A stretch of DNA of 8,002 nucleotides from positions 1-8,002 of the forward strand of contig SLAK01000183.1 in NCBI GenBank assembly GCA_007126855.1, in the 5' to 3' direction. The translations under genes were made by a program, and so were the position numbers. The DNA is from Dehalococcoidia bacterium. GTDB lineage: Bacteria > Chloroflexota > Dehalococcoidia > Tepidiformales > Tepidiformaceae. Below are positions 1 to 5,980 of this stretch, piece after piece (the stretch's first letter is position 1; the number at the start of each line of letters is the position of its first letter). The notes beneath the pieces were generated by a model. That model worked only from the letters and a program-made list of their open reading frames with translations, searched no databases and was not told the origin of the DNA.

Positions 1-678
1 CATGAAGGCATCGTTGCCGGGCGTGCCGAAGTTGTGGCCGAAGGGCGCCTGGACGCCGACGGTACGAGGCGCACGCATCTTCTCGGCGGTTTCGGGCATC
101 ATCGTGACGGTGACGGTGGGGATTCCGTGGGATTCGATGACACGTGCCAGCACGGGCACGTTGCGGCAGCAATCCGGTCAGGCAGGGGCCAGGAGCAGCA
201 CATCCACACCGCGCCCCTTGAGGCGGGCGGCGAGTTCGGGCCCCTGGGTCTGCCGCCAGTCCTTGAGGCGGCGATCCTGGTAGCCCATGAAGGAATAGTG
301 CTCGTCGGCAAGGGAGCCGATGGCGCCCTCCTCTTCGAGCTTGCGGAATGCGCGGATGGGGAGAACGACGTTGACGTCTTCCAGGATGTCGGCGCCGTTG
401 ATGTGCAAATGGGCGTGGCCGAGCTGGTCCTGGCGGACATCCGCGGGGATGACGCGATAGGTAGGGTCGCCCCAGGAGGGTTCCGCGCGCTCGCGGTCGA
501 GGTCGAAGGATTCTTGCTGATCCTTGAGGTAGATACCCGCGGAAGTCATGAGCGCAAAACGCGCCTGGCTGACGGGTTTGGCGAGCGGAGTCCAGGCATG
601 CGGTTCGCGGGTCTCGGGGGTGTCGGCGTACATCGCGCGCATGGAACGCGGGAGGTACTTGTAGCTATCGACGGGCAT
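1..678 (-). CDS. GrdB/PrdB-family selenoprotein (glycine/sarcosine/betaine/D-proline reductase selenoprotein B-like), 3' end outside the window
   Basis: Seen: an ATG at 678 with GGAGG (complement of 689-693) 10 nt upstream opens a frame that meets TGA at 178-180. The frame continues without another stop to base 1, giving 226 visible codons with TGA as codon 167. Residues 35-166 have the family pattern: a PxxxARFALMTSAG strand, GDPTYRVIP (about 70-78), HLHINGAD (90-97), a DVNVVLP segment, IGSLADEHYSFMG (120-132), then GVDVLLLAPA. After the TGA come PDCCRNVPVLARVIESHGIP and a HNFGTPGND segment, both typical of what follows the active-site Cys/Sec in this family. The redox motif is therefore U-P-D-C-C (U167, C170, C171). 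Known: relatives are Sec- or Cys-dependent reductases that cleave C-N bonds in anaerobes, with many uncharacterised homologues. Inferred: a redox enzyme of unknown substrate, possibly served by the thioredoxin encoded just upstream. A mutated Cys codon is the alternative reading. Confidence 0.85.
130..175 (-). promoter_or_regulatory. Candidate bacterial SECIS element downstream of the TGA
   Basis: On the coding (minus) strand a perfect 7-bp stem, ACGTGCC (161-155) with GGCACGT (148-142), closes the 6-nt loop CGTGCT (154-149). The loop starts 23 nt after the TGA and has G as its second base. A short stem with a 3-14-nt loop bearing G in its first two positions, about 16-37 nt after UGA, is the usual bacterial SECIS form bound by SelB. 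A weaker lower stem, GGATT (175-171) with AATCC (134-130), begins 2 nt after the TGA and is separated from the upper stem by an internal loop. The element lies inside coding sequence, as expected in bacteria. No folding energy was computed. Confidence 0.72.
178..180 (-). other. In-frame TGA read as selenocysteine (Sec167)
   Basis: The minus-strand codon is TGA, preceded by the codons for VLLLAPA and followed by PDCC. The family carries Cys or Sec at this site, three residues before a second Cys. Both sides of the codon match one protein family in one frame, so a real stop here would remove the whole C-terminal part. A SECIS-like hairpin follows. Selenocysteine synthesis genes (selA, selB, selC, selD) are not in this window, so the decoding is inferred. 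Confidence 0.82.
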
Positions 679-744
679 GGGTTCGCCGCCTCCACGGGGT
701 TGGTCAAATGCACGGTACCCGCGTGGGGCGACTGCTACAACAAT

Positions 745-1437
745 CTAGCTGCCGTCGTAGTCGACGCCGATGCGCGCGAGCGCTTCCTGGAGGTCGTCGC
801 CCATGAGGGGTCCGCGGTGGATGGAACGGACGATGCCATCGGCATCGATGAGGACGCTCACGGGGAGATAGCGGCCGATGCGGTAGTGGTCGGTGACGGC
901 GCCGTTGGTATCGAGGACGGCGGGGAAGGTGATGCCGAGGTCTTCGAGGATGCCCAGGGCGTCGCTCTGCGATTCGATGAAGTTGACGGCGAAGAAGACC
1001 ACCTGGTCGCCGAGGGCATCCTGGGCGGCCTGGAATTCCGGCAGTTCTTCGAGACACGGCCCGCACCAGCTCGCGTACCAGTTGAGGACAATGGGAGTGC
1101 CGGCGAAGTCCGAGAGCATACGGATGGTCGAAGGGTCGCGCACATCGGCGAGGGCGAAGTCCGGGGCTGGATCGCCGATGTCGGGGCGCTGCGGGTCGAG
1201 CGGGCCGGTGTCCGGGAGTGGTGTGGGCATGCCTTCGACGTCGGGGATGGGGGTGCCGCCGAAGGGGGCTTCGTACTCCACTGCGTCGCCCGAAGCGGGG
1301 GCGGTTGCGGGCCCGGTGCCACCGTCCCCGGCGAATGCATAGACGCCGATGACCGCCGCAGTGAAGACGGCGGCCGCGCCGAGGGCGGCGATGCCAAGGT
1401 AGGGTCGTGGCGGCCGGGGGTCTTGCGGCTCGGACAT
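745..1437 (-). CDS. Membrane-anchored TlpA/ResA-like thiol-disulfide oxidoreductase
   Basis: This 230-residue protein starts at the ATG encoding MSEPQDPRPP. Residues 13-36 form one hydrophobic segment (signal anchor), followed by a Gly/Pro/Thr-rich linker to about residue 85. A thioredoxin fold follows, opening with the AhpC/TlpA-type GDPAPDFAL motif (88-96). The active site is WCGPC with cysteines C125 and C128, and the probable cis-Pro is P192 in RYLPVSVLID. The arrangement places the thioredoxin domain outside the membrane, where TlpA/ResA proteins reduce apocytochromes or other secreted thiols. An upstream in-frame ATG at 1509 would add 24 residues before the anchor; neither start has a clear Shine-Dalgarno. 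I prefer 1437 because the anchor then sits near the N-terminus. The gene ends 66 nt before the co-directional selenoprotein gene, so the two may be cotranscribed. The substrate cannot be told from the sequence. Confidence 0.88.
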   Translation of the reverse strand: MSEPQDPRPPRPYLGIAALGAAAVFTAAVIGVYAFAGDGGTGPATAPASGDAVEYEAPFGGTPIPDVEGMPTPLPDTGPLDPQRPDIGDPAPDFALADVRDPSTIRMLSDFAGTPIVLNWYASWCGPCLEELPEFQAAQDALGDQVVFFAVNFIESQSDALGILEDLGITFPAVLDTNGAVTDHYRIGRYLPVSVLIDADGIVRSIHRGPLMGDDLQEALARIGVDYDGS

Positions 1438-1503
1438 AGGTTCGTGTGCCTGGTTCGACGGTATCCAGCGGGCGATCGATGTGCAACGATCCGGATAAGT
1501 GCT

Positions 1504-1525
1504 GTTCATGCACCGTTAACGCTGC
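1504..1525 (+). promoter_or_regulatory. Direct repeat resembling a PhoB/PhoP-type binding site upstream of the response regulator
   Basis: Two 11-nt units lie head to tail, GTTCATGCACC (1504-1514) and GTTAACGCTGC (1515-1525), matching at 7 of 11 positions. They end 9 nt before the response regulator start. OmpR/PhoB-type regulators bind tandem 11-nt repeats, and actinobacterial PhoP boxes have GTTCAC-like units. This would fit autoregulation, and the site also lies in the gap shared with the divergent thioredoxin gene. I saw no convincing -35/-10 pair in the 1438-1534 gap. The call is tentative because the repeat is short and imperfect. Confidence 0.25.
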
Positions 1526-1534
1526 AGGCAAACG

Positions 1535-2254
1535 ATGGACGCAATGGTAGAAGCGACGGCAACACGCCAGGCCACAGTCCTCGTCGTCGAAGATGAGGAG
1601 ACGCTGCTTTTCACGGTGGCGCGGAACCTGAAAAAAGAAGGCTACCGGGTGCTCACCGCGTCACGCGGCGACGACGGTCTCGCGCTTGCCCGCAGCGAAA
1701 ACCCGGACGTGATAGTGCTCGACGTGATGCTTCCCGGCGTGGACGGGATGCAGATTTGCCGGCTGCTCCGGCGAAACACGCAGGTGCCCATCATCATGCT
1801 CACGGCACTGGGCGGGGAAGGCGACCGCGTGGCAGGGCTGGATACCGGCGCGGACGACTACCTGGTGAAGCCTTTCGGCATGCGGGAGCTGCTCGCACGC
1901 GTGCGGGCGCTGCTGCGCCGGATGCACACGGAAGCGCCGGCGGCTGAGCCGGAGACCACCCTTGTTTCGGGTGACCTGACGATTGACCGGGCGCGACGCG
2001 AGGTGCGAAAAGACGGCGCCGTATTGCATTTGAAGCCGAAGGAGTACGAACTCCTGCTATTCTTCGTGCAGAACCCGAGGAAGGTTTTCTCGCGTGAGCA
2101 GATCCTGGACGAAGTTTGGGGCTATGACTTCGACGGCGGCCCGCGCACGGTGGACGTCCACGTACGCTGGCTGCGGCAGAAGGTGGAAGAGGACGACGCG
2201 CATCCCCAGCGCATCCGGACGGTCCGCGGGAGCGGGTACCTGTTTGAAGGATAG
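1535..2254 (+). CDS. OmpR/PhoB-family response regulator
   Basis: This 239-residue protein has the normal two-domain length. The receiver domain spans residues 14-130: acidic pocket E19/D20, phosphoacceptor D63 in VIVLDVMLPGVDG, switch T90, and K112 in DDYLVKPF. After a short linker, the winged-helix DNA-binding domain (about 144-238) shows the family pattern LKPKEYELLLFF, VFSREQILDEVWG, RTVDVHVRWLRQKVE and RIRTVRGSGYLFE. ATG 1535 is taken as the start, with a weak CAGG 6 nt upstream; ATG 1544 is an alternative. The stop is 6 nt before the kinase gene, its likely phosphodonor. The sequence is closest in style to PhoB/PhoP/ResD/WalR regulators, which cannot be separated by motifs alone. The signal and target genes are unknown. 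The divergent thioredoxin gene is a natural candidate target because it shares the upstream gap. Confidence 0.95.
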   Translation: MDAMVEATATRQATVLVVEDEETLLFTVARNLKKEGYRVLTASRGDDGLALARSENPDVIVLDVMLPGVDGMQICRLLRRNTQVPIIMLTALGGEGDRVAGLDTGADDYLVKPFGMRELLARVRALLRRMHTEAPAAEPETTLVSGDLTIDRARREVRKDGAVLHLKPKEYELLLFFVQNPRKVFSREQILDEVWGYDFDGGPRTVDVHVRWLRQKVEEDDAHPQRIRTVRGSGYLFEG

Positions 2255-2260
2255 CGGCGA

Positions 2261-3658
2261 ATGAGGCGTGGGCTGGCACTGCGCGGAGCGGTTGTCGCCG
2301 GTGCGGTTGGCGTCGGCGAATTGTTCTTTGGCCTGATCCTGGGGTTCTACGACTATGACTGGTGGGTGCGCCTGCTGGGGACGGTTGCCGCGGTCGCGGT
2401 TGGTATCGCCGTAGGGTACCTGGCATTCCGGCAGCCGGCCGACGCGATTGAGGACGTGAGCCGGGCGGCGAAGGGTATCGCCCGGGGCGAGCTGGACAAG
2501 CGGGTGGTGGACACGACCGGTCCCACGGCCGACCTGGCGGAGAACTTCAACACGATGGCGGCGCGGCTCCAGCACCTGGTGGAAGAGACGACGGCGGCGC
2601 GCGTACGGGTGGAAGCGGTGCTGGCAGCGACGGCAGACGCGATGATCGCGATCGGCGCTGATACGCGGGTGCGCTACATGAACCCGGCGGCGGCGACGCT
2701 CCTCGGCGTGGATAAGGATGAGGCGCTAGGACGGCCGTTTATCGAGAGCGCCCGGGACTATGAGCTGGATGAGCTCGTGCGGCGGGCCATCTCGCCGCCA
2801 CGTTCGACCGAGTCGGTGGTGGTGACCTTCGGCCCGCAGCGGATCCCGTTGCGGGCAGTGGCGGTGCCCATTGTAGGCGGCGGGGAGTGGTCGATGCTGC
2901 TGGTGCTGAACGACCTGACCGAGGTGCAGCGGGTCGACCGAATCCGGCGTGATTTCGTGAGCAACGTCTCTCACGAGCTGCGAACTCCGGTTGCGGCCAT
3001 GCTTGCGCTGGTGGAGACGATGGAAGACGAGCTGGAAGCCAGCCCCGAAGAACGCAAGGAGTTTGTGGAGCGGCTGAAGCAGCAAACGGAGCGCATGTCC
3101 ACGCTGGTGAACGAGCTGCTGGACCTGTCGCGGATCGAGTCGGGCGCCATCGTGCTGCACCCGGAAGAGCTTGACCTGCCGGCGGTGGTGAGCGAGACGA
3201 TCGACCTGATGAAGCCGCGGATCGACAAGGCAGGTGTCACGGTCCACCCGCCGGAAGCGGAAGGGATGCTGGTTGAGGCTGACCGCACATCGATCATCAG
3301 GCTGGTAACGAATCTGCTGGACAACGCGATCAAGTACAGCCCCAAAGGGGCGCAGATCTGGACGGCGGTGCAGGATGAAGGCGAACTTGTGGCGCTGGCG
3401 GTGAAGGACGAGGGAGAGGGCATCCCGGAGCACGACCTGCCGCGAGTCTTCGAGCGCTTCTACAAGTCGGAGCAGTCACGGCACACGCAGGGTGTCGGGC
3501 TGGGGCTGGCGATCGTGAAGCATCTTGTGCGCGCGCACGGCGGCACGGTGGAGGCCAGCAGCCCGGAGGAAGGTGGGACCATTTTCACGGTGCGACTGCC
3601 CCGGAAGTTCGTGGGAATGCAGCCGGAGCACAGTGTCCCGCGGCGGGGGCACCGTTAG
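2261..3658 (+). CDS. PhoR/WalK-like membrane sensor histidine kinase with PAS domain
   Basis: The protein has 465 residues. Two hydrophobic segments (about 6-29 and 37-56) are joined by a short polar/aromatic turn (DYDWWVR), so there is no sizeable extracytoplasmic sensor. A HAMP-like linker follows (57-108, with AIEDVSRAAKGIARGELDKR), then a PAS domain (about 113-222) containing MNPAAATLLGV. The HisKA H-box is SHELRTP with phosphoacceptor H238. The HATPase domain shows the N-box NLLDNAIKYS (N351, N355), the G1 box DEGEGIP (383-389), the F-box FERFYK (397-402) and the G2 box GVGLGLAIVKH (411-421). All motifs needed for kinase activity are present. The ATG is preceded by GAAGG (2246-2250), which overlaps the end of the regulator gene, so translation is probably coupled. 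Sensing is likely membrane-internal, through the PAS domain, or through a partner protein, as for PhoR-type kinases. The ligand is unknown. Confidence 0.95.
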   Translation: MRRGLALRGAVVAGAVGVGELFFGLILGFYDYDWWVRLLGTVAAVAVGIAVGYLAFRQPADAIEDVSRAAKGIARGELDKRVVDTTGPTADLAENFNTMAARLQHLVEETTAARVRVEAVLAATADAMIAIGADTRVRYMNPAAATLLGVDKDEALGRPFIESARDYELDELVRRAISPPRSTESVVVTFGPQRIPLRAVAVPIVGGGEWSMLLVLNDLTEVQRVDRIRRDFVSNVSHELRTPVAAMLALVETMEDELEASPEERKEFVERLKQQTERMSTLVNELLDLSRIESGAIVLHPEELDLPAVVSETIDLMKPRIDKAGVTVHPPEAEGMLVEADRTSIIRLVTNLLDNAIKYSPKGAQIWTAVQDEGELVALAVKDEGEGIPEHDLPRVFERFYKSEQSRHTQGVGLGLAIVKHLVRAHGGTVEASSPEEGGTIFTVRLPRKFVGMQPEHSVPRRGHR

Positions 3659-3672
3659 CGAGGCGTCGCCTC
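3633..3672. terminator. Possible weak bidirectional terminator hairpins at the convergent junction
   Basis: Two hairpins sit where the kinase gene and the phosphotransferase gene converge. The first pairs GTGTCCC (3633-3639) with GGGGCAC (3646-3652), 7 bp including one G-U, with a 6-nt loop inside the kinase 3' end. The second pairs GAGGC (3660-3664) with GCCTC (3668-3672), 5 bp with a 3-nt loop, in the 12-nt gap and the start of the opposing stop codon. Neither has a T-tract, so intrinsic termination is doubtful. Confidence 0.22.
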
Positions 3673-4744
3673 AGACCGCCTGGCCACGCATCCGCGGGTC
3701 GGGTGAGTCGTCGGCGATGGAGAGGGCCAGGGTGACCAGGTTCACGGTGGTTTCTCCGTAGCCTTCGAAGCCTTCGCCCACGGTCTTGCCCTGCAGGTGG
3801 CGCGCCCAGATACCTTCGGTGATGACGGCGAGCTTGTAGTAGGCGAGCACCTCATAGAAGTGGATGAATTCCGTCGAGCGGCCGCTGCGCTTCGCGTACT
3901 CGGCGGCAAGCTGGTCGCGGGTGAGAAAGCCTTCCTGGGCGGTCATCGTCGAGATGCTGCGGGCGCGGAGGCGCTCTTCGGAGTCGGACTTCTGGCCCCA
4001 GAAGATGAAGGTGTAGCCAAGGTCGGCCAGCGGGTCGCCGAGCGTGGCCATCTCCCAGTCGAGGATGGCTTCGATTTTCCCGGGGTCGCCCGGGTCCAGG
4101 ATCATGTTGCCCAGGCGGTAGTCGCCGTGGACGATGGCCGGCGCCGGGGACTCGGGGATTGCGGCGCGGAGTCGTTTGATGAGCTCTTCGACCTCGGGCA
4201 GTTCGCGCGTCTTGGAGCGCTCCCACTGTTCGGACCAGCGGCGGACCTGGCGTTCGAGATAGCCCTGGGGCCGCCCGAATTCGGAAAGGCCGACCGCGTT
4301 GTAGTCGACGGCATGGAGCTTCACCAGGGCGTCGATGAGCGCGAGGCTCATGCGGCGGCGTTCTTCGGGTTTTGTGGCATAGCCTTCCGGCAGCTCATCG
4401 CCGAGGATGACGCCTTCCTTGTATTCCATGACGTAGAAGGGGTACTCGTTGACCTCCGGGTCTTCGCAGAGGGCGAAGGTGCGCGGGGCGGGCACGTCGG
4501 TATCGTTGAGGCCGGTGAGGACACGGTATTCGCGTGCCATGTCGTGAGCGGTGGGAAGGACATGGCCGAGCGGCGGGCGACGCATGACCCAGACACGGTC
4601 CGAGCCAATGACTTTGTAGGTGAGATTTGAGCGGCCACCGCTGAGGAGTTCGAAGCGGAGTTCGGCGTCGCCGCCGGGGACGTTTTCGGCGAAGAAGCGT
4701 GAGACGCGGTCGTAGTTGATGCCGGGAGGCAGGTCTTGCTGCAT
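3671..4744 (-). CDS. APH-family phosphotransferase (ACAD10/choline-kinase-like fold)
   Basis: The protein has 357 residues from ATG 4744. It has the aminoglycoside/choline kinase fold: a glycine-rich SGGRSNLTYKV loop (about 35-45), a lysine-poor N-lobe VWVMRRPP, and AREYRVLTGL, where E72 is the helix-C-like acid. The hinge region is YPFYVMEYKEG. The catalytic segment is IVHGDYRLGNMILDP (H206, D208, N213), followed by metal-binding D229 in ILDWEMATLGDPLADLGY. This last motif is typical of the ACAD10/ACAD11-like branch, which in many bacteria and in ACAD10/11 proteins accompanies acyl-CoA dehydrogenases and phosphorylates small hydroxy compounds. No acyl-CoA dehydrogenase is in this window. The substrate is unknown and antibiotic resistance should not be assumed. 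In-frame TTG 4810 and ATG 4807 are alternative starts without a Shine-Dalgarno; 4744 agrees with the conserved domain and with a promoter just upstream. The gene stands alone, convergent with the kinase gene and divergent from the reductase operon. Confidence 0.9.
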   Translation of the reverse strand: MQQDLPPGINYDRVSRFFAENVPGGDAELRFELLSGGRSNLTYKVIGSDRVWVMRRPPLGHVLPTAHDMAREYRVLTGLNDTDVPAPRTFALCEDPEVNEYPFYVMEYKEGVILGDELPEGYATKPEERRRMSLALIDALVKLHAVDYNAVGLSEFGRPQGYLERQVRRWSEQWERSKTRELPEVEELIKRLRAAIPESPAPAIVHGDYRLGNMILDPGDPGKIEAILDWEMATLGDPLADLGYTFIFWGQKSDSEERLRARSISTMTAQEGFLTRDQLAAEYAKRSGRSTEFIHFYEVLAYYKLAVITEGIWARHLQGKTVGEGFEGYGETTVNLVTLALSIADDSPDPRMRGQAV

Positions 4745-4752
4745 ATGCCGGA

Positions 4753-4780
4753 AGTATACGCCTCGCAGCGGGAATGTCAG
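4753..4780 (-). promoter_or_regulatory. Sigma70-like promoter giving a leaderless or near-leaderless phosphotransferase mRNA
   Basis: On the minus strand, CTGACA (4780-4775, 5/6 to TTGACA) lies 16 nt before TATACT (4758-4753, 5/6 to TATAAT). The -10 box ends 8 nt before the ATG at 4744, so transcription should start at or within two or three bases of the start codon. This explains the missing Shine-Dalgarno and supports 4744 as the true start. Confidence 0.55.
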
Positions 4781-4810
4781 GCAGTTGCGGCGTGCCAAGG
4801 AGGGCATCAA

Positions 4811-4961
4811 TGCTGGTTGCCCGATTGCGCCAGACCACCCATAACTGGTACAAACTTACTGGATGATCACAGCTGCGTGGCGGCTTAGATAGGTTTGGTA
4901 GCTTTCTAAGCGGTTGAAGCGGCATCCTTTACAGGAACACGGGAGGAGCGAGGCACCAGGG
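4811..4961 (+). promoter_or_regulatory. Leader/promoter region of the reductase-heme operon with a 7-bp dyad
   Basis: This gap is visibly less GC-rich than the genes around it. An inverted repeat, GCTTAGA (4883-4889) and TCTAAGC (4905-4911), is separated by 15 nt and could be an operator or an RNA hairpin in the 5' leader. A weak promoter candidate is TTGCCC (4817-4822), 17 nt, CATAAC (4840-4845), each box 4/6 to consensus; it would place the dyad in the transcribed leader. AAGCGG occurs twice between the dyad and the gene. No known riboswitch class was recognised. Confidence 0.35.
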
Positions 4962-5972
4962 ATGGAGTACCGGCGCATTCGAGGCACCGATCTTGAGGTT
5001 TCCGCAGTTGGATTTGGCGTCTGGACGGTGGGGACCACATGGTGGGGCGTGAAAGACCGCAATGTGGGCATCGACCTGTTGCAACGCGCTTTCGATTACG
5101 GCATCACCTTTTTCGATACGGCTGACACCTACGCCAGCGGCGACGCGGAGACCATCCTGCGGGAGGCGCTTGGCGACCGGCGGGACGAGATCGTCATCGC
5201 CACGAAGTTTGGCTACGACATCTACAACAACCCGGACCGGCCGGGCCAGCAAGAGCGGCCCCACGACTGGTCGCCGCAATACATGCGGAAGGCGCTCGAG
5301 GGCTCGCTGAAGCGCCTGGGCACCGACTACATCGACTACTACCAGCTCCACAATCCCCGCCTGGATGCGATCCAGAAGGACGACCTGTGGGCGGAGTTGG
5401 ATAAGGCGAAGGACGAAGGGCTCATCCGCGCCTATGGCACCGCGCTGGGCCCGGCCATCGACATGCGCCAGGCTGACGAGGCCATCGAGTCGATCAGCCG
5501 GCGGAAGGCGCCGCCGCAGATCATTTACAACCTTTTTGAGCAGCAGCTTGGCGAGCGAGTGTTTCAAACGGCGCGAGAGCACGATGTCTCCGTGCTGGTG
5601 CGCGTGCCGCACGCATCGGGTTTGCTGGACGGGAGCGTGCAACGCGACACCACGTTTGAGCCGGGCGACCACCGCAACTGGCGGGTGACCACGAACCAGC
5701 GCCGCAAGGAATGGCTGGAAGACGGCCTGGTGAAGCTGGAGCGGCTGGACTTCCTGACCGAGGGGCGGACGATCGGCCAGGCGGCGCTACAGTTCGTGTT
5801 GCATGACCCGATCGTGGCGAGCGTGCTGCCGAACATCTATGACGCCGAAGGGCTGGAAGATTTCGCGACCTTCGACCGGGCCCGGGCGCTGACGGATGAT
5901 GAATACAACCGCGTGCAGGAGCTGTACGCGCGGAACTTCGACCTGCCGGAACCAGCCGGCGCGCAGCGGTAG
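4962..5972 (+). CDS. Aldo/keto reductase
   Basis: This 336-residue protein is of normal AKR length and, by family, a cytosolic NAD(P)H-dependent carbonyl reductase on a TIM barrel. The tetrad is visible: D52 and Y57 in FFDTADTYASG, K82 in VIATKFGYD, and H130 in YYQLHNP. The N-terminus MEYRRIRGTDLEVSAVGFG is the usual beta-hairpin opening, which sets the start at ATG 4962, with GAGG (4950-4953) 8 nt upstream. An upstream in-frame TTG at 4914 would add 16 non-family residues and is not favoured. C-terminal motifs include TIGQAALQFVLHDPIVASVLPNIYDAEGLEDF, where cofactor contacts occur in this family. The stop lies 8 nt before hemQ, so it heads a heme-biosynthesis operon. No heme step is known to need an AKR. 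Detoxification, a linked redox step or simple cotranscription are all possible, and the substrate is not identifiable. Confidence 0.93.
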   Translation: MEYRRIRGTDLEVSAVGFGVWTVGTTWWGVKDRNVGIDLLQRAFDYGITFFDTADTYASGDAETILREALGDRRDEIVIATKFGYDIYNNPDRPGQQERPHDWSPQYMRKALEGSLKRLGTDYIDYYQLHNPRLDAIQKDDLWAELDKAKDEGLIRAYGTALGPAIDMRQADEAIESISRRKAPPQIIYNLFEQQLGERVFQTAREHDVSVLVRVPHASGLLDGSVQRDTTFEPGDHRNWRVTTNQRRKEWLEDGLVKLERLDFLTEGRTIGQAALQFVLHDPIVASVLPNIYDAEGLEDFATFDRARALTDDEYNRVQELYARNFDLPEPAGAQR

Positions 5973-5980
5973 GAGGGGGC

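Noticed and set aside
178..180. Reading the TGA as a nonsense mutation that makes the GrdB-like gene a pseudogene
   Set aside because: The TGA falls exactly at the family's Sec/Cys site, downstream sequence keeps family features with no frameshift, and a SECIS-like hairpin follows. A pseudogene remains possible if the genome lacks selB/selC.
1438..1509. Thioredoxin starting at ATG 1509
   Set aside because: It would place 24 polar residues before the signal anchor and also lacks a Shine-Dalgarno. It cannot be excluded outright.
34..1596. Long plus-strand open frame of 520 codons across the selenoprotein and thioredoxin genes
   Set aside because: Its product is Gly/Asp/Glu-rich with no recognisable domain, and the opposite strand encodes two clear protein families. 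It is a GC-rich antisense shadow.
2726..3433. Minus-strand open frame inside the histidine kinase gene
   Set aside because: It is antisense to the conserved PAS, HisKA and HATPase regions, its product is His/Arg-rich, and it has no domain or ribosome-binding site.
3671..3673. TGA ending the phosphotransferase as a second selenocysteine codon, given the hairpin beside it
   Set aside because: The protein is already of full family length, the hairpin overlaps the TGA itself, and read-through would run antisense into the kinase gene without any family sequence.
3797..4630. Plus-strand open frame of 277 codons opposite the phosphotransferase
   Set aside because: The minus strand carries the intact kinase motifs (HGDYRLGN, DWEMATLGDP). 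The plus product has no family features.
4745..4810. Longer phosphotransferase starting at TTG 4810 or ATG 4807
   Set aside because: The extra residues match no family feature, no Shine-Dalgarno precedes them, and a good -35/-10 pair lies inside the added stretch.
4914..4961. Aldo/keto reductase starting at TTG 4914
   Set aside because: The family N-terminus begins at MEYRRIRGTDLEVS (ATG 4962), which has its own GAGG at suitable spacing.
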